From contig QBLS01000015.1 in the NCBI GenBank assembly GCA_003249015.1, positions 39,292 through 103,291 on the forward strand: 64,000 nt of DNA. The letters are read 5' to 3'. Below the pieces are notes generated by a model. The model saw only the letters and a list, made by a program, of their open reading frames with translations, did no database searches and was not told the origin of the DNA. Shown here in pieces: positions 53,690 to 62,202 of the stretch; position 1 is the stretch's first letter, and each line of letters starts with the position of its first letter. A program made the position numbers and the translations under genes. The DNA comes from Pseudanabaena sp. (GTDB lineage Bacteria; Cyanobacteriota; Cyanobacteriia; Pseudanabaenales; Pseudanabaenaceae).

Positions 53690-54039
53690 TTTTTTAATTC
53701 TCCCTTCCCCTGACTGTGAGGCAATAATTTAAGTGTATAAATCTAAATATCGCGAGGCTTTGTGTCTAGAGAAATCTTTGAAAAACTTGCCTAGTCAGCC
53801 TTTTAATAAATTTCTTGATTTTTAGGTAAGCGCAAAGCGCTGTAATAATGACTGATCATAAAAATGTCTGAAAATGTCTGGATAAATGCCAATCTTTTAT
53901 TTATTGCTCACATAGTACTGTCTACTATCCTTGCAGGATCATCCAAAAGTTATGAGAAAGTTATGGGAAAGTTATTAATTTTCAATTAGGCTCTGAATAT
54001 CCCTAATTCGCACATCGCCGATTGATGTTTTTAGTTATT
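53690..54039. other. Intergenic region between the STAS and mpg genes
   Basis: 350 bases. The only recognisable structure is AGCGCAAAGCGCTGTA (53829-53844), a solitary second block of the composite repeats. It also has small direct repeats AAAATGTCTG near 53860-53880 and AAAGTTATG near 53945-53970. No gene is seen. Confidence 0.5.
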
Positions 54040-54086
54040 CAAACAATGTTAAAAGCGTTGCTAAGCAACGCTTTTAACATTGTTTG
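54040..54086. repeat. GTTGCTAAGCAAC hairpin overlapping the mpg stop codon
   Basis: Twenty-two-base perfect arms CAAACAATGTTAAAAGCGTT... (54040-54061 and 54065-54086) around TAA. The right arm encodes the last residues and the stop codon of the minus-strand mpg gene. Confidence 0.8.
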
Positions 54087-54667
54087 GTTGCTGCAGCGCT
54101 TTTCTGTTTTCGTGAAACTGATTTGCGATCGCGCAGATACCAGCGCCATGGAATGTCAACTCCCTGCGTAATGCCAATTCGGGTAGTTTGAAAAATTGTC
54201 TCGTCAAAGTTTGGCGATCGCTCCTCAATCCATAGGTCAAACTTTGGATGTAAGTCAATACCATCAAGTTGGCGATCAATTTTGAGCAGCTTGCATAGTT
54301 TCCCTGGTCCCGCACCTGCTCGATGCGCCTTATCCTTGGGATCGTACCAACTTGGTAAGGGATCGAACTCAATGGCACGAATTAGCACAGCGCTACAAAA
54401 ATCGGCGCGATCGGTGACTATATTTACACAGTGATAAATTCCATAGATTAGGTAGACATATACTGAAGCTGGCTCCCCAAAAATTGCCTTGTTTCTTTCT
54501 GTCTTGCGTCGATAGCCATGACAGGCAGGATCGGTTGCATCATAGGCTTCAGTCTCCACAATCAAACCCCGATAATCCTGACCTTCAATACGCCTAACTA
54601 AGGTGCAGCCCAAAAGATCGGGTGCTACTTCATAGGCGGGACGCGCAAAAAAAGACTTTTCTAGCAT
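54074..54667 (-). CDS. mpg: 3-methyladenine DNA glycosylase (AAG/Mpg family)
   Basis: 197 residues from the ATG reading MLEKSFFARPAYEVAPDLLG, the usual start of the family; 12 more codons are open upstream. Motifs: VETEAYDATDPACHGYRRKTERN (about residues 42-64, containing the catalytic Glu), SVYVYLIYGIYHCVNIV, VLIRAIEF, and GPGKLCKLLKID. It excises alkylated purines by base flipping. The final residues TKQC and the TAA stop lie inside a palindromic repeat, so the original C-terminus may have been replaced when the repeat arrived. Confidence 0.92.
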   Translation of the reverse strand: MLEKSFFARPAYEVAPDLLGCTLVRRIEGQDYRGLIVETEAYDATDPACHGYRRKTERNKAIFGEPASVYVYLIYGIYHCVNIVTDRADFCSAVLIRAIEFDPLPSWYDPKDKAHRAGAGPGKLCKLLKIDRQLDGIDLHPKFDLWIEERSPNFDETIFQTTRIGITQGVDIPWRWYLRDRKSVSRKQKSAAATKQC

Positions 54668-54699
54668 CAAAAAGTAAGTGCTAACACGAAATAAACTGC

Positions 54700-54748
54700 C
54701 CAAACCAGTAAAGTTGCGCCCCTGCGGGGCGCAACTTTACTGGTTTGG
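54700..54748. repeat. TGCGCCCCTGCGGGGCGCA hairpin with 23-bp arms
   Basis: Perfect arms CCAAACCAGTAAAGTTGCGC... (54700-54722 and 54726-54748) around TGC. It lies upstream of mpg, downstream of moaE; its centre is GC-rich but not the GCGAAGC core. Confidence 0.75.
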
Positions 54749-54796
54749 ATTTGTAATTTTATAGCTCTAGTCACTTGTATTAAGACAAAAAAACCG

Positions 54797-54839
54797 ATAA
54801 GTAAGAGTGGCGGCACTTTGTGCAGCCACTCTTACTTAT
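54797..54839. terminator. GGCACTTTGTGC hairpin at the moaE end
   Basis: Nineteen-base arms ATAAGTAAGAGTGGCGGCA and complement with one mismatch, 4 bases past the moaE stop codon. Confidence 0.7.
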
Positions 54840-54843
54840 TGGG

Positions 54844-55266
54844 TTAAGGACAGTTGACCCAACTGCTGACACCATCTAGCCAAAATTCTTTTTTCCAGAT
54901 CGGTGCTTGCACTTTTAAAGTATCGATCGCAAACCGACAAGCTTCAAAGGCTTCCACCCGATGGGGCGACCCCACAGCTATTAAAACGCTGATCTCGCCA
55001 ACTTTGAGCTTGCCTAACCGATGATGAATAACTACTGACGTAATACTTGAAAACTTTTGTTGAGCGCGATCGCTAATCTCTTGAAAAACTTGTAAAGCCA
55101 TCGGCTCATAAGCTTGATAATCTAAATAGTCAACCCTTCTTCCACCCGTTTGCTCCCGTACCATCCCACTCATTAATACAATCGCACCATTTGCAGAGTC
55201 ATCGGCGATCGCGTATGCAGCATTTATATCAAGGACATCGTAAGTCAAACGAAAATTACTAATCAT
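54844..55266 (-). CDS. moaE: Molybdopterin synthase catalytic subunit
   Basis: 140 residues from the ATG reading MISNFRLTYDVL, which fits the family N-terminus; the frame is open to another ATG at 55314. Motifs: GAIVLMSGMVREQTGGRRVDYLDYQAYEPMA (about residues 29-59; includes the conserved VR and YE), VVIHHRLGKLKVGEISVLIAV, SPHRVEAFEACRFAIDTLK, and PIWKKE with the essential lysine. It inserts sulfur into precursor Z to form molybdopterin, taking it from MoaD. Neither moaD nor other moa genes are adjacent. Molybdopterin would be needed for nitrate reductase. Confidence 0.9.
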   Translation of the reverse strand: MISNFRLTYDVLDINAAYAIADDSANGAIVLMSGMVREQTGGRRVDYLDYQAYEPMALQVFQEISDRAQQKFSSITSVVIHHRLGKLKVGEISVLIAVGSPHRVEAFEACRFAIDTLKVQAPIWKKEFWLDGVSSWVNCP

Positions 55267-55335
55267 AAAATTGGGAAAATGCAATGGCTTTCGCCGCGAG
55301 GTGGGAGAATCCATTGCACTAAAAAATATTTTTAA

Positions 55336-55467
55336 TTAATCTTCGTGTTCTTCAAACTGGTCTACCAACTGCTTGTTAGGTGGTCCAAATGCCACGTATA
55401 TCGCATAGGCAGTCAGACAGATTACACTTACCGCGACAGTTATCGCGATCGAAGTTGCATTTTCCAT
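55336..55467 (-). CDS. psbN: Photosystem II protein PsbN
   Basis: 43 residues, found by reading the minus strand opposite psbH. The translation MENATSIAITVAVSVICL... has one membrane helix (about 6-24) and the highly conserved tail AFGPPNKQL...FEEHED. Size, tail and head-to-head position with psbH match PsbN throughout cyanobacteria and plastids. PsbN is not a structural subunit; it assists photosystem II repair and assembly. The start codons of psbN and psbH are 79 bases apart, so they share a short divergent promoter region. Confidence 0.96.
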   Translation of the reverse strand: MENATSIAITVAVSVICLTAYAIYVAFGPPNKQLVDQFEEHED

Positions 55468-55546
55468 GGGTTAAGCCAGTAATTTTAAGTTATTGTTAAA
55501 TACAATTATACTATCTTGTAACAATTCCTTTTAAGAAGACAAAGTT

Positions 55547-55741
55547 ATGTCACAACGTACTTGGCTTGGCGATATCCTCAGACCTCTGAATGCAGAATAC
55601 GGTAAAGTTTCTCGCGGTTGGGGAACTACCCCACTCATGGCTATATTCATGGCGCTGTTCCTTGTATTTCTGGTAATTATTCTCCAGCTTTACAACTCCT
55701 CCCTGTTGCTTGAAGGAGTCAACCTCAACTGGGGTGGCTGA
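55547..55741 (+). CDS. psbH: Photosystem II reaction centre protein H
   Basis: 64 residues. It starts [21 protein letters not shown], has one membrane helix (about 28-49) with [25 protein letters not shown] in that region, and ends GVNLNWGG. These features are diagnostic of PsbH, a phosphoprotein in plants, that stabilises D2 and the QB site. It is divergent from psbN as usual. A strong hairpin follows 11 bases after the stop. Confidence 0.97.
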   Translation: MSQRTWLGDILRPLNAEYGKVSRGWGTTPLMAIFMALFLVFLVIILQLYNSSLLLEGVNLNWGG

Positions 55742-55751
55742 TTTCTAGCTC

Positions 55752-55800
55752 TTCCAGATAAATTAAAGGCACGCTCTGCGTGCCTTTAATTTATCTGGAA
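55752..55800 (+). terminator. psbH terminator hairpin
   Basis: Twenty-three-base perfect arms TTCCAGATAAATTAAAGGCACG... (55752-55774 and 55778-55800), loop TCT, inner stem GCACGC/GCGTGC. Confidence 0.8.
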
Positions 55801-55812
55801 TCTATCTGCAAG

Positions 55813-55881
55813 ACTTGGTAAGTTATATCAATTCACAAAAGTGTGAATACAATACTTGTGAATTGACATAACTTACCAAGT
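55813..55881. repeat. GTCAATTCACAA-family palindrome (second copy)
   Basis: Twenty-six-base arms ACTTGGTAAGTTATATCAATT... with one mismatch and a 17-base loop containing a partial third copy (GTGTGAAT). The inner arm TCAATTCACAA is the same as in the element at 2043-2082. Confidence 0.7.
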
Positions 55882-55939
55882 ATGAGTTTTAAACAAAAAA
55901 ATGGCTACGCCATTACTTTGTTTGGCATTAAATTTAAAG

Positions 55940-55955
55940 AGCGCAAAGCGCCGTA
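55940..55955. repeat. Solitary AGCGCAAAGCGCCGTA block
   Basis: Same block as the second half of the composite repeats, 30 bases before tatA. Confidence 0.45.
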
Positions 55956-55985
55956 AACTTCTCGTAGATTTGAGGACATCAAATA

Positions 55986-56297
55986 ATGAATATTTTTGGT
56001 ATCGGCTTGCCCGAAATGATTTTAATCATGCTTGTGGCTCTATTGATTTTTGGCCCTAAGAAACTGCCAGAAATTGGACGTAGTATGGGCAAAGCTATCA
56101 AAGGATTTCAAGATGCTTCACGGGAATTTGAGTCAGAATTTAAGCGCGAAGCTGATCGCTTAGAGCAAGTACCCTCTCAGGTAGCTACAGCTACTCCTGT
56201 AGCAGCAAATCCCTTGCCCACTGAAGCCGTGACTGTAGAAAGCGTCGCCGAAGTAGCGATCGAAGAAGTTAAGGCGGTGACGACTGCGGATGCTTGA
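55986..56297 (+). CDS. tatA: Twin-arginine translocase subunit TatA/TatE family
   Basis: 103 residues. MNIFGIGLPEMILIMLVALLIFGPKKLPEIG (about residues 1-31) has one membrane helix, the FGPKKLPE hinge, and an amphipathic helix (RSMGKAIKGFQDASREF), the TatA/B pattern. The acidic C-terminal tail is Val/Ala/Glu-rich. It forms the variable pore for folded proteins across the thylakoid or plasma membrane. TatA versus TatB cannot be fully separated in cyanobacteria; the single-gene context suggests TatA. It overlaps the pth gene by 8 bases. Confidence 0.93.
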   Translation: MNIFGIGLPEMILIMLVALLIFGPKKLPEIGRSMGKAIKGFQDASREFESEFKREADRLEQVPSQVATATPVAANPLPTEAVTVESVAEVAIEEVKAVTTADA

Positions 56298-56916
56298 GCC
56301 GATTCAACTGATTGTGGGGTTGGGAAATCCTGGAACCGAGTATGAGCGCACCAGACATAATATTGGGTTTATGGCAATTGATCGCTTGGCAACCTCTTGG
56401 AATGTCTCCTTGGGTAAGGAAAAGCGATTTTACGGTCTTTTTGGCGAAGGTAGACTGTCCAGCCAATTAGTATCTAGCGGCAAAGTTCGTTTGCTCAAGC
56501 CGACTACCTATATGAATGTATCGGGGCAATCAGTGCGAGCCTGTGCTGATTGGTTCAAATGTTCACCTGAAAATATTTTGGTGATCTACGATGATATGGA
56601 TTTGCCAATCGGTAAATTGCGGCTACGACCCTCTGGCTCAGCAGGTGGTCACAATGGGATGAAGTCGATTATTTCTCACCTTGGCACACAAAACTTTCCG
56701 CGACTGCGCCTTGGCATTGGGCGTGGTGGACAGGGGGATATCGCTACTAAAGCTAATCAAAATGTCACCAGTCATGTTTTAGGTGGTTTTTCAGCCACGG
56801 AAACCAAAGCGATCGCGGAAATTCTCAAATTAGGGGAATCAGTAGTGCTTAGCATCTTCAAAGATGGACTAGAAAAAGCCATGAGTCTCTATAACAGTTG
56901 CAGTGTAGAAATTTAA
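56290..56916 (+). CDS. pth: Peptidyl-tRNA hydrolase
   Basis: 208 residues. LIVGLGNPGTEYERTRHNIGFM (about residues 7-28) carries the catalytic His in TRHNIGF, and the family motifs LLKPTTYMNVSGQSV, VIYDDMDLPIGKLRLRPSGSAGGHNGMKSI (about 90-119), and RLRLGIGRG follow. It recycles peptidyl-tRNA released from stalled ribosomes. The ATG overlaps the last 8 bases of tatA, so translation is coupled. In many cyanobacteria pth follows tatA or psbH in this way. Confidence 0.96.
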   Translation: MLEPIQLIVGLGNPGTEYERTRHNIGFMAIDRLATSWNVSLGKEKRFYGLFGEGRLSSQLVSSGKVRLLKPTTYMNVSGQSVRACADWFKCSPENILVIYDDMDLPIGKLRLRPSGSAGGHNGMKSIISHLGTQNFPRLRLGIGRGGQGDIATKANQNVTSHVLGGFSATETKAIAEILKLGESVVLSIFKDGLEKAMSLYNSCSVEI

Positions 56917-57049
56917 AACTTCTTGCGGTACGGAAATGGCTGTAAGAAGTTTTTTGTAATTGCTACATAATTGCGATCGCCATCAGGTTAATCTTAAGAT
57001 AAGTGCTGACAAGCACATTTGACCATGTGGGAAAGTTTTAAGGATTGAA

Positions 57050-57883
57050 ATGAAGTCATATTTGGCGGCTGCCGTACAAATGACCAGTGTCTCAGACGTA
57101 GACAAGAATCTTGCTCAAGCTGAAGATTTAATACAACTGGCGGTTAATCGAGGTGCAGAATTAGTATGTCTGCCTGAGAATTTTTCTTTTTTGGGAGACG
57201 AAAACGAAAAGACGAGACGTTCCCAAGAAATTGCTCAAAAAAGTGAGAAATTTCTAATTACACTTGCCCAACGCTACCAAATTTTATTGCTCGGTGGTGG
57301 TTTCCCCGTACCAGTAACCTCTCCTGACAATGCATCTCCGATCAAGATGTATAACACGGCTTTGTTAGTCGGTCGCGAAGGCGAAGAGCTGGCTCGTTAT
57401 CGCAAGATGCATTTATTTGATGTTAATCTTCCCGACGGTAATACTTACCAAGAGTCGGCAACTGTCCTTGCGGGTACAGAGTCTCCACCTGTCTATAGTT
57501 CAGAAAAATACGGCAACCTTGGTCTATCGGTTTGCTATGACGTGAGATTTCCTGAACTTTATCGCTACCTTTCCCAAAATGGAGCAAATGTTTTATTTGT
57601 GCCTGCGGCTTTCACGGCATTTACGGGTAAGGATCACTGGCAAGTTTTACTACAAGCTAGGGCGATTGAAAATACTAGCTATGTGATCGCCCCTGCTCAG
57701 GTGGGAATGCATACTCCACGCCGCCAATCCCACGGTCACGCGATGATCGTTGACCCTTGGGGCATTGTTTTGGCAGATGCTGGCGATCGCACTGGTGTAG
57801 CGATCGCCGAAATACAACCATCCCGCATCGATCAAATTCGTCGCCAGATGCCATGTTTGCAACATCGCACGTTTGCCTGCTAG
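57050..57883 (+). CDS. Carbon-nitrogen hydrolase (Nit1/deaminated glutathione amidase-like)
   Basis: 277 residues of the nitrilase superfamily. The catalytic triad is visible: Glu in LVCLPENFSF (about residue 44), Lys in YRKMHLFDV (about 118), and Cys in LGLSVCYDVRFPELYR (about 163). HLFDVNLPDG and the ...HARAIENTSYVIAPAQVG-like ARAIENTSYVIAPAQ match the Nit1 branch, which hydrolyses deaminated glutathione, a metabolite-repair reaction. It may alternatively act on omega-amides. It is cytoplasmic, and a hairpin follows its stop. Confidence 0.9.
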   Translation: MKSYLAAAVQMTSVSDVDKNLAQAEDLIQLAVNRGAELVCLPENFSFLGDENEKTRRSQEIAQKSEKFLITLAQRYQILLLGGGFPVPVTSPDNASPIKMYNTALLVGREGEELARYRKMHLFDVNLPDGNTYQESATVLAGTESPPVYSSEKYGNLGLSVCYDVRFPELYRYLSQNGANVLFVPAAFTAFTGKDHWQVLLQARAIENTSYVIAPAQVGMHTPRRQSHGHAMIVDPWGIVLADAGDRTGVAIAEIQPSRIDQIRRQMPCLQHRTFAC

Positions 57884-57934
57884 ACCAATATTGGAGTTTT
57901 CAGTGACTTCGGCGCTGAAAACTCTAATATTGGT
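57884..57934 (+). terminator. Terminator hairpin after the nitrilase-family gene
   Basis: Twenty-base arms ACCAATATTGGAGTTTTCAG and complement with one mismatch, 11-base loop, T tract after it. It begins at the base after the TAG stop codon. Confidence 0.8.
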
Positions 57935-58151
57935 TTTTGACGGTGCGCCCACAGGAGACTTTCAAAAAAGCAATCTTTATAGTGAGAATTGCTGACCAAG
58001 TGCTGGATGTACTAAAATTGTTTGATAGGAGTAATGCTTAAGAACTTTGGTATTAAAGAGTAAGCATACCTATTTCTACACAAGGCTAATTGTTATAGTC
58101 CGTTCCAAGTATTCGCTAACTCCTTCAACTTTCCTTCTGGCACAAGCAATT

Positions 58152-59321
58152 ATGCAATCTTTCCCAGTGCTTGGTAACACTATCCGCCCTCTCCAACACC
58201 GCGATCTAGAGATCATTCAGCGATTTGCTTCGCCCCACGATCTTGAGCAGATTGCTGTCAGCGATCTCAGTGGCTGTCGGAGTCGCCAAAAAATCAGTCT
58301 CCACCAACTCGCCAGTTGGTTACCTGCTCCTGTGCAAACTTTGCTTAATCCCTATGTCCGTTCCTATGTGTCTGAATATAACGGGATTATCCAAGGATTT
58401 ATTAGGGTTTCACCTTTTAACAACAACAGCAGCACTTGGCAAATTGATCGAGTCGTGGTCTTGCCTGAAGCTCAAAATGGACAACATCATGTCGGTACAC
58501 AGCTTATTCGTTACTGCTTAGAGTCATGCCTCGAAGCAAGAACATGGGTATTGCAGGTTGACATTAATCAAAAAGACACGATCGCCCTTTACCGCCAAAA
58601 TGGTTTTCAGCCCCTAGCACAGTTCACTGATTGGGAGATAGCAGCGGATAGCCTCCGTGAGTTAGCACAGCATTCTCCCGATTTGCCTAACCTAATGCCA
58701 GTGAGCAACGCTGATGCTAGCCTGCTTTACCAGCTTGACACTGCGGCGATGCCACCGCAAATTCGACAAGTTTATGACCTGAATGTGGATGACTTTAGAG
58801 CGAAGACCCTTGATAAGTTAATTAATCACGGTTCTTTGCTAATTAACCAACTGCAAGATATTTCTGGTTATGTCTATGAGCCGCAACGTAAAGCCGCGAT
58901 CGGTTACTTTTACTTGCTGCTGCAACGTCCCACGGTTAACCAACCTGATGAGAAGCTAGTACATCACTGTCAGCTTACGGTTCATCCTGCTTATACTTGG
59001 CTTTATCCTGAACTCACCTCCCAGATCGCGCAAATTATTATTAACCAATCCCCTGAGAATTTGTCAGCAAATTTTACTCTGCAACTTTCTTCGGCTGATT
59101 ATCAACCAGAGCGTGAAGATTATTTGGAGAGAATTCAAGCTCAGCGACAGGGGCATTCGTTGCTGATGGCGCGATCAGTGTGGCATAAGATTCGAGAGAC
59201 AAAACCAGTGCTTGATGGTTTACAGCTATCGAAGATGTTGTCAGGATTGCAACCCACTCAAAAGCCTATTCCTGGCAGGATTGATACTTTGCCGCATCAG
59301 CATACGGACGAAACTCTGTAG
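58152..59321 (+). CDS. GNAT N-acetyltransferase with two GNAT-like halves
   Basis: 389 residues from the ATG reading MQSFPVLGNTIRPLQHRD; the open frame extends 35 codons upstream but reads unlike protein. The N-terminal half (about 1-165) is a GNAT domain: IRPLQHRDLEIIQRF, IDRVVVLPEAQNGQHHVGTQLIRY (the acetyl-CoA loop, about 101-124) and WVLQVDINQKDTIALYRQNGF. The C-terminal half has the same strand order without a clear acetyl-CoA loop. The substrate is unknown. It lies upstream of cphA, where cyanophycinase cphB often stands in other cyanobacteria. Confidence 0.82.
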   Translation: MQSFPVLGNTIRPLQHRDLEIIQRFASPHDLEQIAVSDLSGCRSRQKISLHQLASWLPAPVQTLLNPYVRSYVSEYNGIIQGFIRVSPFNNNSSTWQIDRVVVLPEAQNGQHHVGTQLIRYCLESCLEARTWVLQVDINQKDTIALYRQNGFQPLAQFTDWEIAADSLRELAQHSPDLPNLMPVSNADASLLYQLDTAAMPPQIRQVYDLNVDDFRAKTLDKLINHGSLLINQLQDISGYVYEPQRKAAIGYFYLLLQRPTVNQPDEKLVHHCQLTVHPAYTWLYPELTSQIAQIIINQSPENLSANFTLQLSSADYQPEREDYLERIQAQRQGHSLLMARSVWHKIRETKPVLDGLQLSKMLSGLQPTQKPIPGRIDTLPHQHTDETL

Positions 59322-59354
59322 GCATCAGTCAGGGGTAAGTCAAGCTTTTGGCGC

Positions 59355-59410
59355 TAAAAAAACAATCGGGGTGAGGCGGAGCTTCGTAACGCCCCACCCT
59401 ATTTGTTTTT
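59355..59410 (+). terminator. Imperfect hairpin after the GNAT gene
   Basis: AAAAAACAATCGGGGTGAGGCG pairs imperfectly with CGCCCCACCCTATTTGTTTTT across GAGCTTCGTAA, with a T run at the end. Confidence 0.6.
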
Positions 59411-59601
59411 AATCATATGATTGTGCTAATGCTTTTATGAATTGGTATTATTTGGCTAGTAGGTTTATGTATAAAATGTATCTGAATTGCAAGTAACCAA
59501 TTTGATTTTGGTTCAATTTATACAAAATGAAGATCCACAAGATCGCTACGATTAAGCATTGGACATTTAGGCATTGGATGCATCTTTAAAAGCGCTTGAC
59601 T

Positions 59602-62193
59602 ATGAAAATTCTCAAAATTCAGACATTACGTGGTCCAAATTTTTGGAGTATCCAGCGACATCAGCTTGTGGTTGTACGATTAGATTTAGAGGATTTTCAA
59701 GTACAGCGAACTAGTTTTTATCACAACCTATGCAAAGTACTGCCTAGCTTTGAGGGTGGCAACTTAGCTCAGCGCTCAGATATAGATGATGCCCATTTTC
59801 TTGCGGAAATTGTTAAAGATATTGCGATCGCAATGCAAGGCTACGTGGGGATGAAAGTTGATTTTGGTACGGTCAAGCCAACCACTGAGCCAAATGTCTA
59901 TCAAGTTGTTTTTGAATATCACACCGAGGGGGCAGGTCGTTATGCAGCGCGAGCCGCAGTAAGAATCTGTACCAGCATCATTGAAACAGGAACCTACGCA
60001 ACTCACGAACTACAGGAAGATCTCAAGGATTTGCGCGATATTCGCCTTGATGGTCAGTTAGGTCCAAGTACTGAGTCGATTGTGGCAGAGGCTAAGGCTC
60101 GAAATATTCCTTGGCTAGAGTTGGGTAGTCGTGCCATGATCCAGTTAGGTTATGGCGTATATCAAAATCGCATTCAGGCAACCCTATCCAATAAAACAGG
60201 TATTTTGGCAGTAGAGCTAGCCTGTGACAAGGAGGGAACTAAGAGTATTTTGAGAGCTTCAGGAGTTCCTGTGCCTAGAGGCACGACGATCCGATCGCCA
60301 AAGTATCTAGAAGATGCGATCGCTGAAGTGGGTGGATTCCCAATTGTGATTAAGCCCCTCAATGGTAATCATGGCAGAGGGATCACCATTGATATTGTCA
60401 CTTTTAAAGAAGCCCTTGCCGCCTTTGATATGGCTCAAGAAGTATCAGAAGAAGTAATTATTGAGCGCTTTCATACGGGACGAGATCATCGCGTATTGGT
60501 AATTAACGGTAAGTTTGTGGCTGTAGCTGAGCGAGTTCCTGCCAATGTCACGGGGGATGGGGTTTCTAGCATTTCACAATTAATTGAAATTACCAATCAA
60601 GACCCACGACGCGGTGATGGTCATGATAATGTTCTGACCCGCATTGAAATCGATCGCACTAGTATGGATATCCTTGCGAAACAGGGATTTACCCTAGATT
60701 CAATTCCACCCAAGGGGCAAATCTGTTATCTCAAGGCAACGGCAAATCTGAGTACAGGTGGCGTATCGGTGGATCGTACCGATGAAATTCACCCTGAAAA
60801 TGTCTGGTTGGCTGAAAGAGTAGCCAGAATTATTGGGTTAGATATTGCGGGTATCGATGTGGTTACAGAAGATATCTCTAAGCCTGTGCGGGAGACGGAT
60901 GGGGCGATCGTGGAAGTGAATGCGGCTCCTGGATTTAGAATGCATACAGCTCCAAGCATTGGTAAACCTCGCAATGTCGCCGCTCCTGTGATTGAGATGC
61001 TATTTCCCGCAGGTACGCCAACGCGAGTGCCGATCGTGGCAATTACGGGGACAAACGGCAAAACCACCACGACTCGATTGACTGCTCACATCTTTAAGCA
61101 AACTGGTAAGCGCGTTGGTTATACCACCACGGATGGTATTTATATTGGTGAGTGCCTTGTTGAAAAAGGCGACACGACTGGCCCCTATAGCGCTCAAGTT
61201 ATTCTCCGCGACCCCACGGTTGAAGTTGCCGTATTAGAGACAGCTAGAGGCGGAATCTTGCGATCGGGCTTAGGTTTCGATGGTTGCGATGTGGGTGTGG
61301 TGATGAACGTGCAAGCGGATCACCTTGGTATCGGAGACATTGATACTATTGAAGACTTAGCAAGGCTGAAAAGTACGGTTGTGAAAACTTCTTTGCCAAG
61401 CGGATTTGCAATTTTAAATGCCGAAGATCCTCTTGTGGTCGCGATGGCGAAAGATTTGCAGGCTAAGGTTGCTTACTTCAGCATGAATCCTGAACTGCCT
61501 TTGATTAAGTCCCATGTATCCCAAGGTGGGTTGGCGGCTGTCTATGAGGGCGGCTACTTGACAATTCTCAAAGGTGACTGGAAGTTGCGGATTGAGGAAG
61601 CGGTTAATGTGCCATTGACTCTTGGCGGTAGAGCTGCTTTTAATATCCAAAATGCTCTTGCGGCAAGCTTAGCTGCCTTTGCTCAAGATGTGCAGATTGA
61701 CCAGATTCGTCAGGGACTAGCTACTTTTGTTGCTTCTAGTGAGCAAACTCCAGGTCGGATGAATCTCTTTGACTTGGGTAAATATCATGCTTTGGTGGAC
61801 TACGCTCATAACCCTGCGGGATTTAAAGCGATCGCGGATTTTATTCAAAAATGGGAAGGGGAAGCGATTGGTGTGATCGGAGCGCCAGGCGATCGCCGCG
61901 ATGAGGACATCATTGAGCTAGGTCAGTTAGCCGCCAAGATGTTTAGCAGAATTTTTATCAAAGAAGATAAGGATTTGCGTGGTCGAGAACCCCGCGTTGT
62001 GGCTGATCTTTTGCGTCAGGGAGTGGAAGAAGTTGATAGCAGTCTTCTGTGCATTACAATTCTTGACGAATCCGAAGCAATCACAGCCGCCTTGGATAGC
62101 GCCCCGCAAAGTAGTCTCGTTGTGGTATTTCCTGACAAAGTGGATTCAGCTATTGCTATTATTGAATCGCGAAAGTCCAAATTATCACCGTAA
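59602..62193 (+). CDS. cphA: Cyanophycin synthetase
   Basis: 863 residues from the ATG reading MKILKIQTLRGPNFWS; a TTG two codons upstream is weaker. The N-terminal region and ATP-grasp domain (about 1-480) show GRDHRVLVINGKFVAVAERV (in that region) and EVNAAPGFRMH. The C-terminal Mur-ligase-like domain begins with the P-loop AITGTNGKTTTTRL (about 487-500), followed by TARGGILRSGL and VDYAHNPAGFKA. It polymerises aspartate and arginine into cyanophycin, a nitrogen reserve. The length is close to the usual 870-900. No cyanophycinase gene is adjacent. The PfkB-kinase gene begins 9 bases after its stop codon. Confidence 0.96.
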   Translation: MKILKIQTLRGPNFWSIQRHQLVVVRLDLEDFQVQRTSFYHNLCKVLPSFEGGNLAQRSDIDDAHFLAEIVKDIAIAMQGYVGMKVDFGTVKPTTEPNVYQVVFEYHTEGAGRYAARAAVRICTSIIETGTYATHELQEDLKDLRDIRLDGQLGPSTESIVAEAKARNIPWLELGSRAMIQLGYGVYQNRIQATLSNKTGILAVELACDKEGTKSILRASGVPVPRGTTIRSPKYLEDAIAEVGGFPIVIKPLNGNHGRGITIDIVTFKEALAAFDMAQEVSEEVIIERFHTGRDHRVLVINGKFVAVAERVPANVTGDGVSSISQLIEITNQDPRRGDGHDNVLTRIEIDRTSMDILAKQGFTLDSIPPKGQICYLKATANLSTGGVSVDRTDEIHPENVWLAERVARIIGLDIAGIDVVTEDISKPVRETDGAIVEVNAAPGFRMHTAPSIGKPRNVAAPVIEMLFPAGTPTRVPIVAITGTNGKTTTTRLTAHIFKQTGKRVGYTTTDGIYIGECLVEKGDTTGPYSAQVILRDPTVEVAVLETARGGILRSGLGFDGCDVGVVMNVQADHLGIGDIDTIEDLARLKSTVVKTSLPSGFAILNAEDPLVVAMAKDLQAKVAYFSMNPELPLIKSHVSQGGLAAVYEGGYLTILKGDWKLRIEEAVNVPLTLGGRAAFNIQNALAASLAAFAQDVQIDQIRQGLATFVASSEQTPGRMNLFDLGKYHALVDYAHNPAGFKAIADFIQKWEGEAIGVIGAPGDRRDEDIIELGQLAAKMFSRIFIKEDKDLRGREPRVVADLLRQGVEEVDSSLLCITILDESEAITAALDSAPQSSLVVVFPDKVDSAIAIIESRKSKLSP

Positions 62194-62202
62194 AGTCTGC
62201 TT

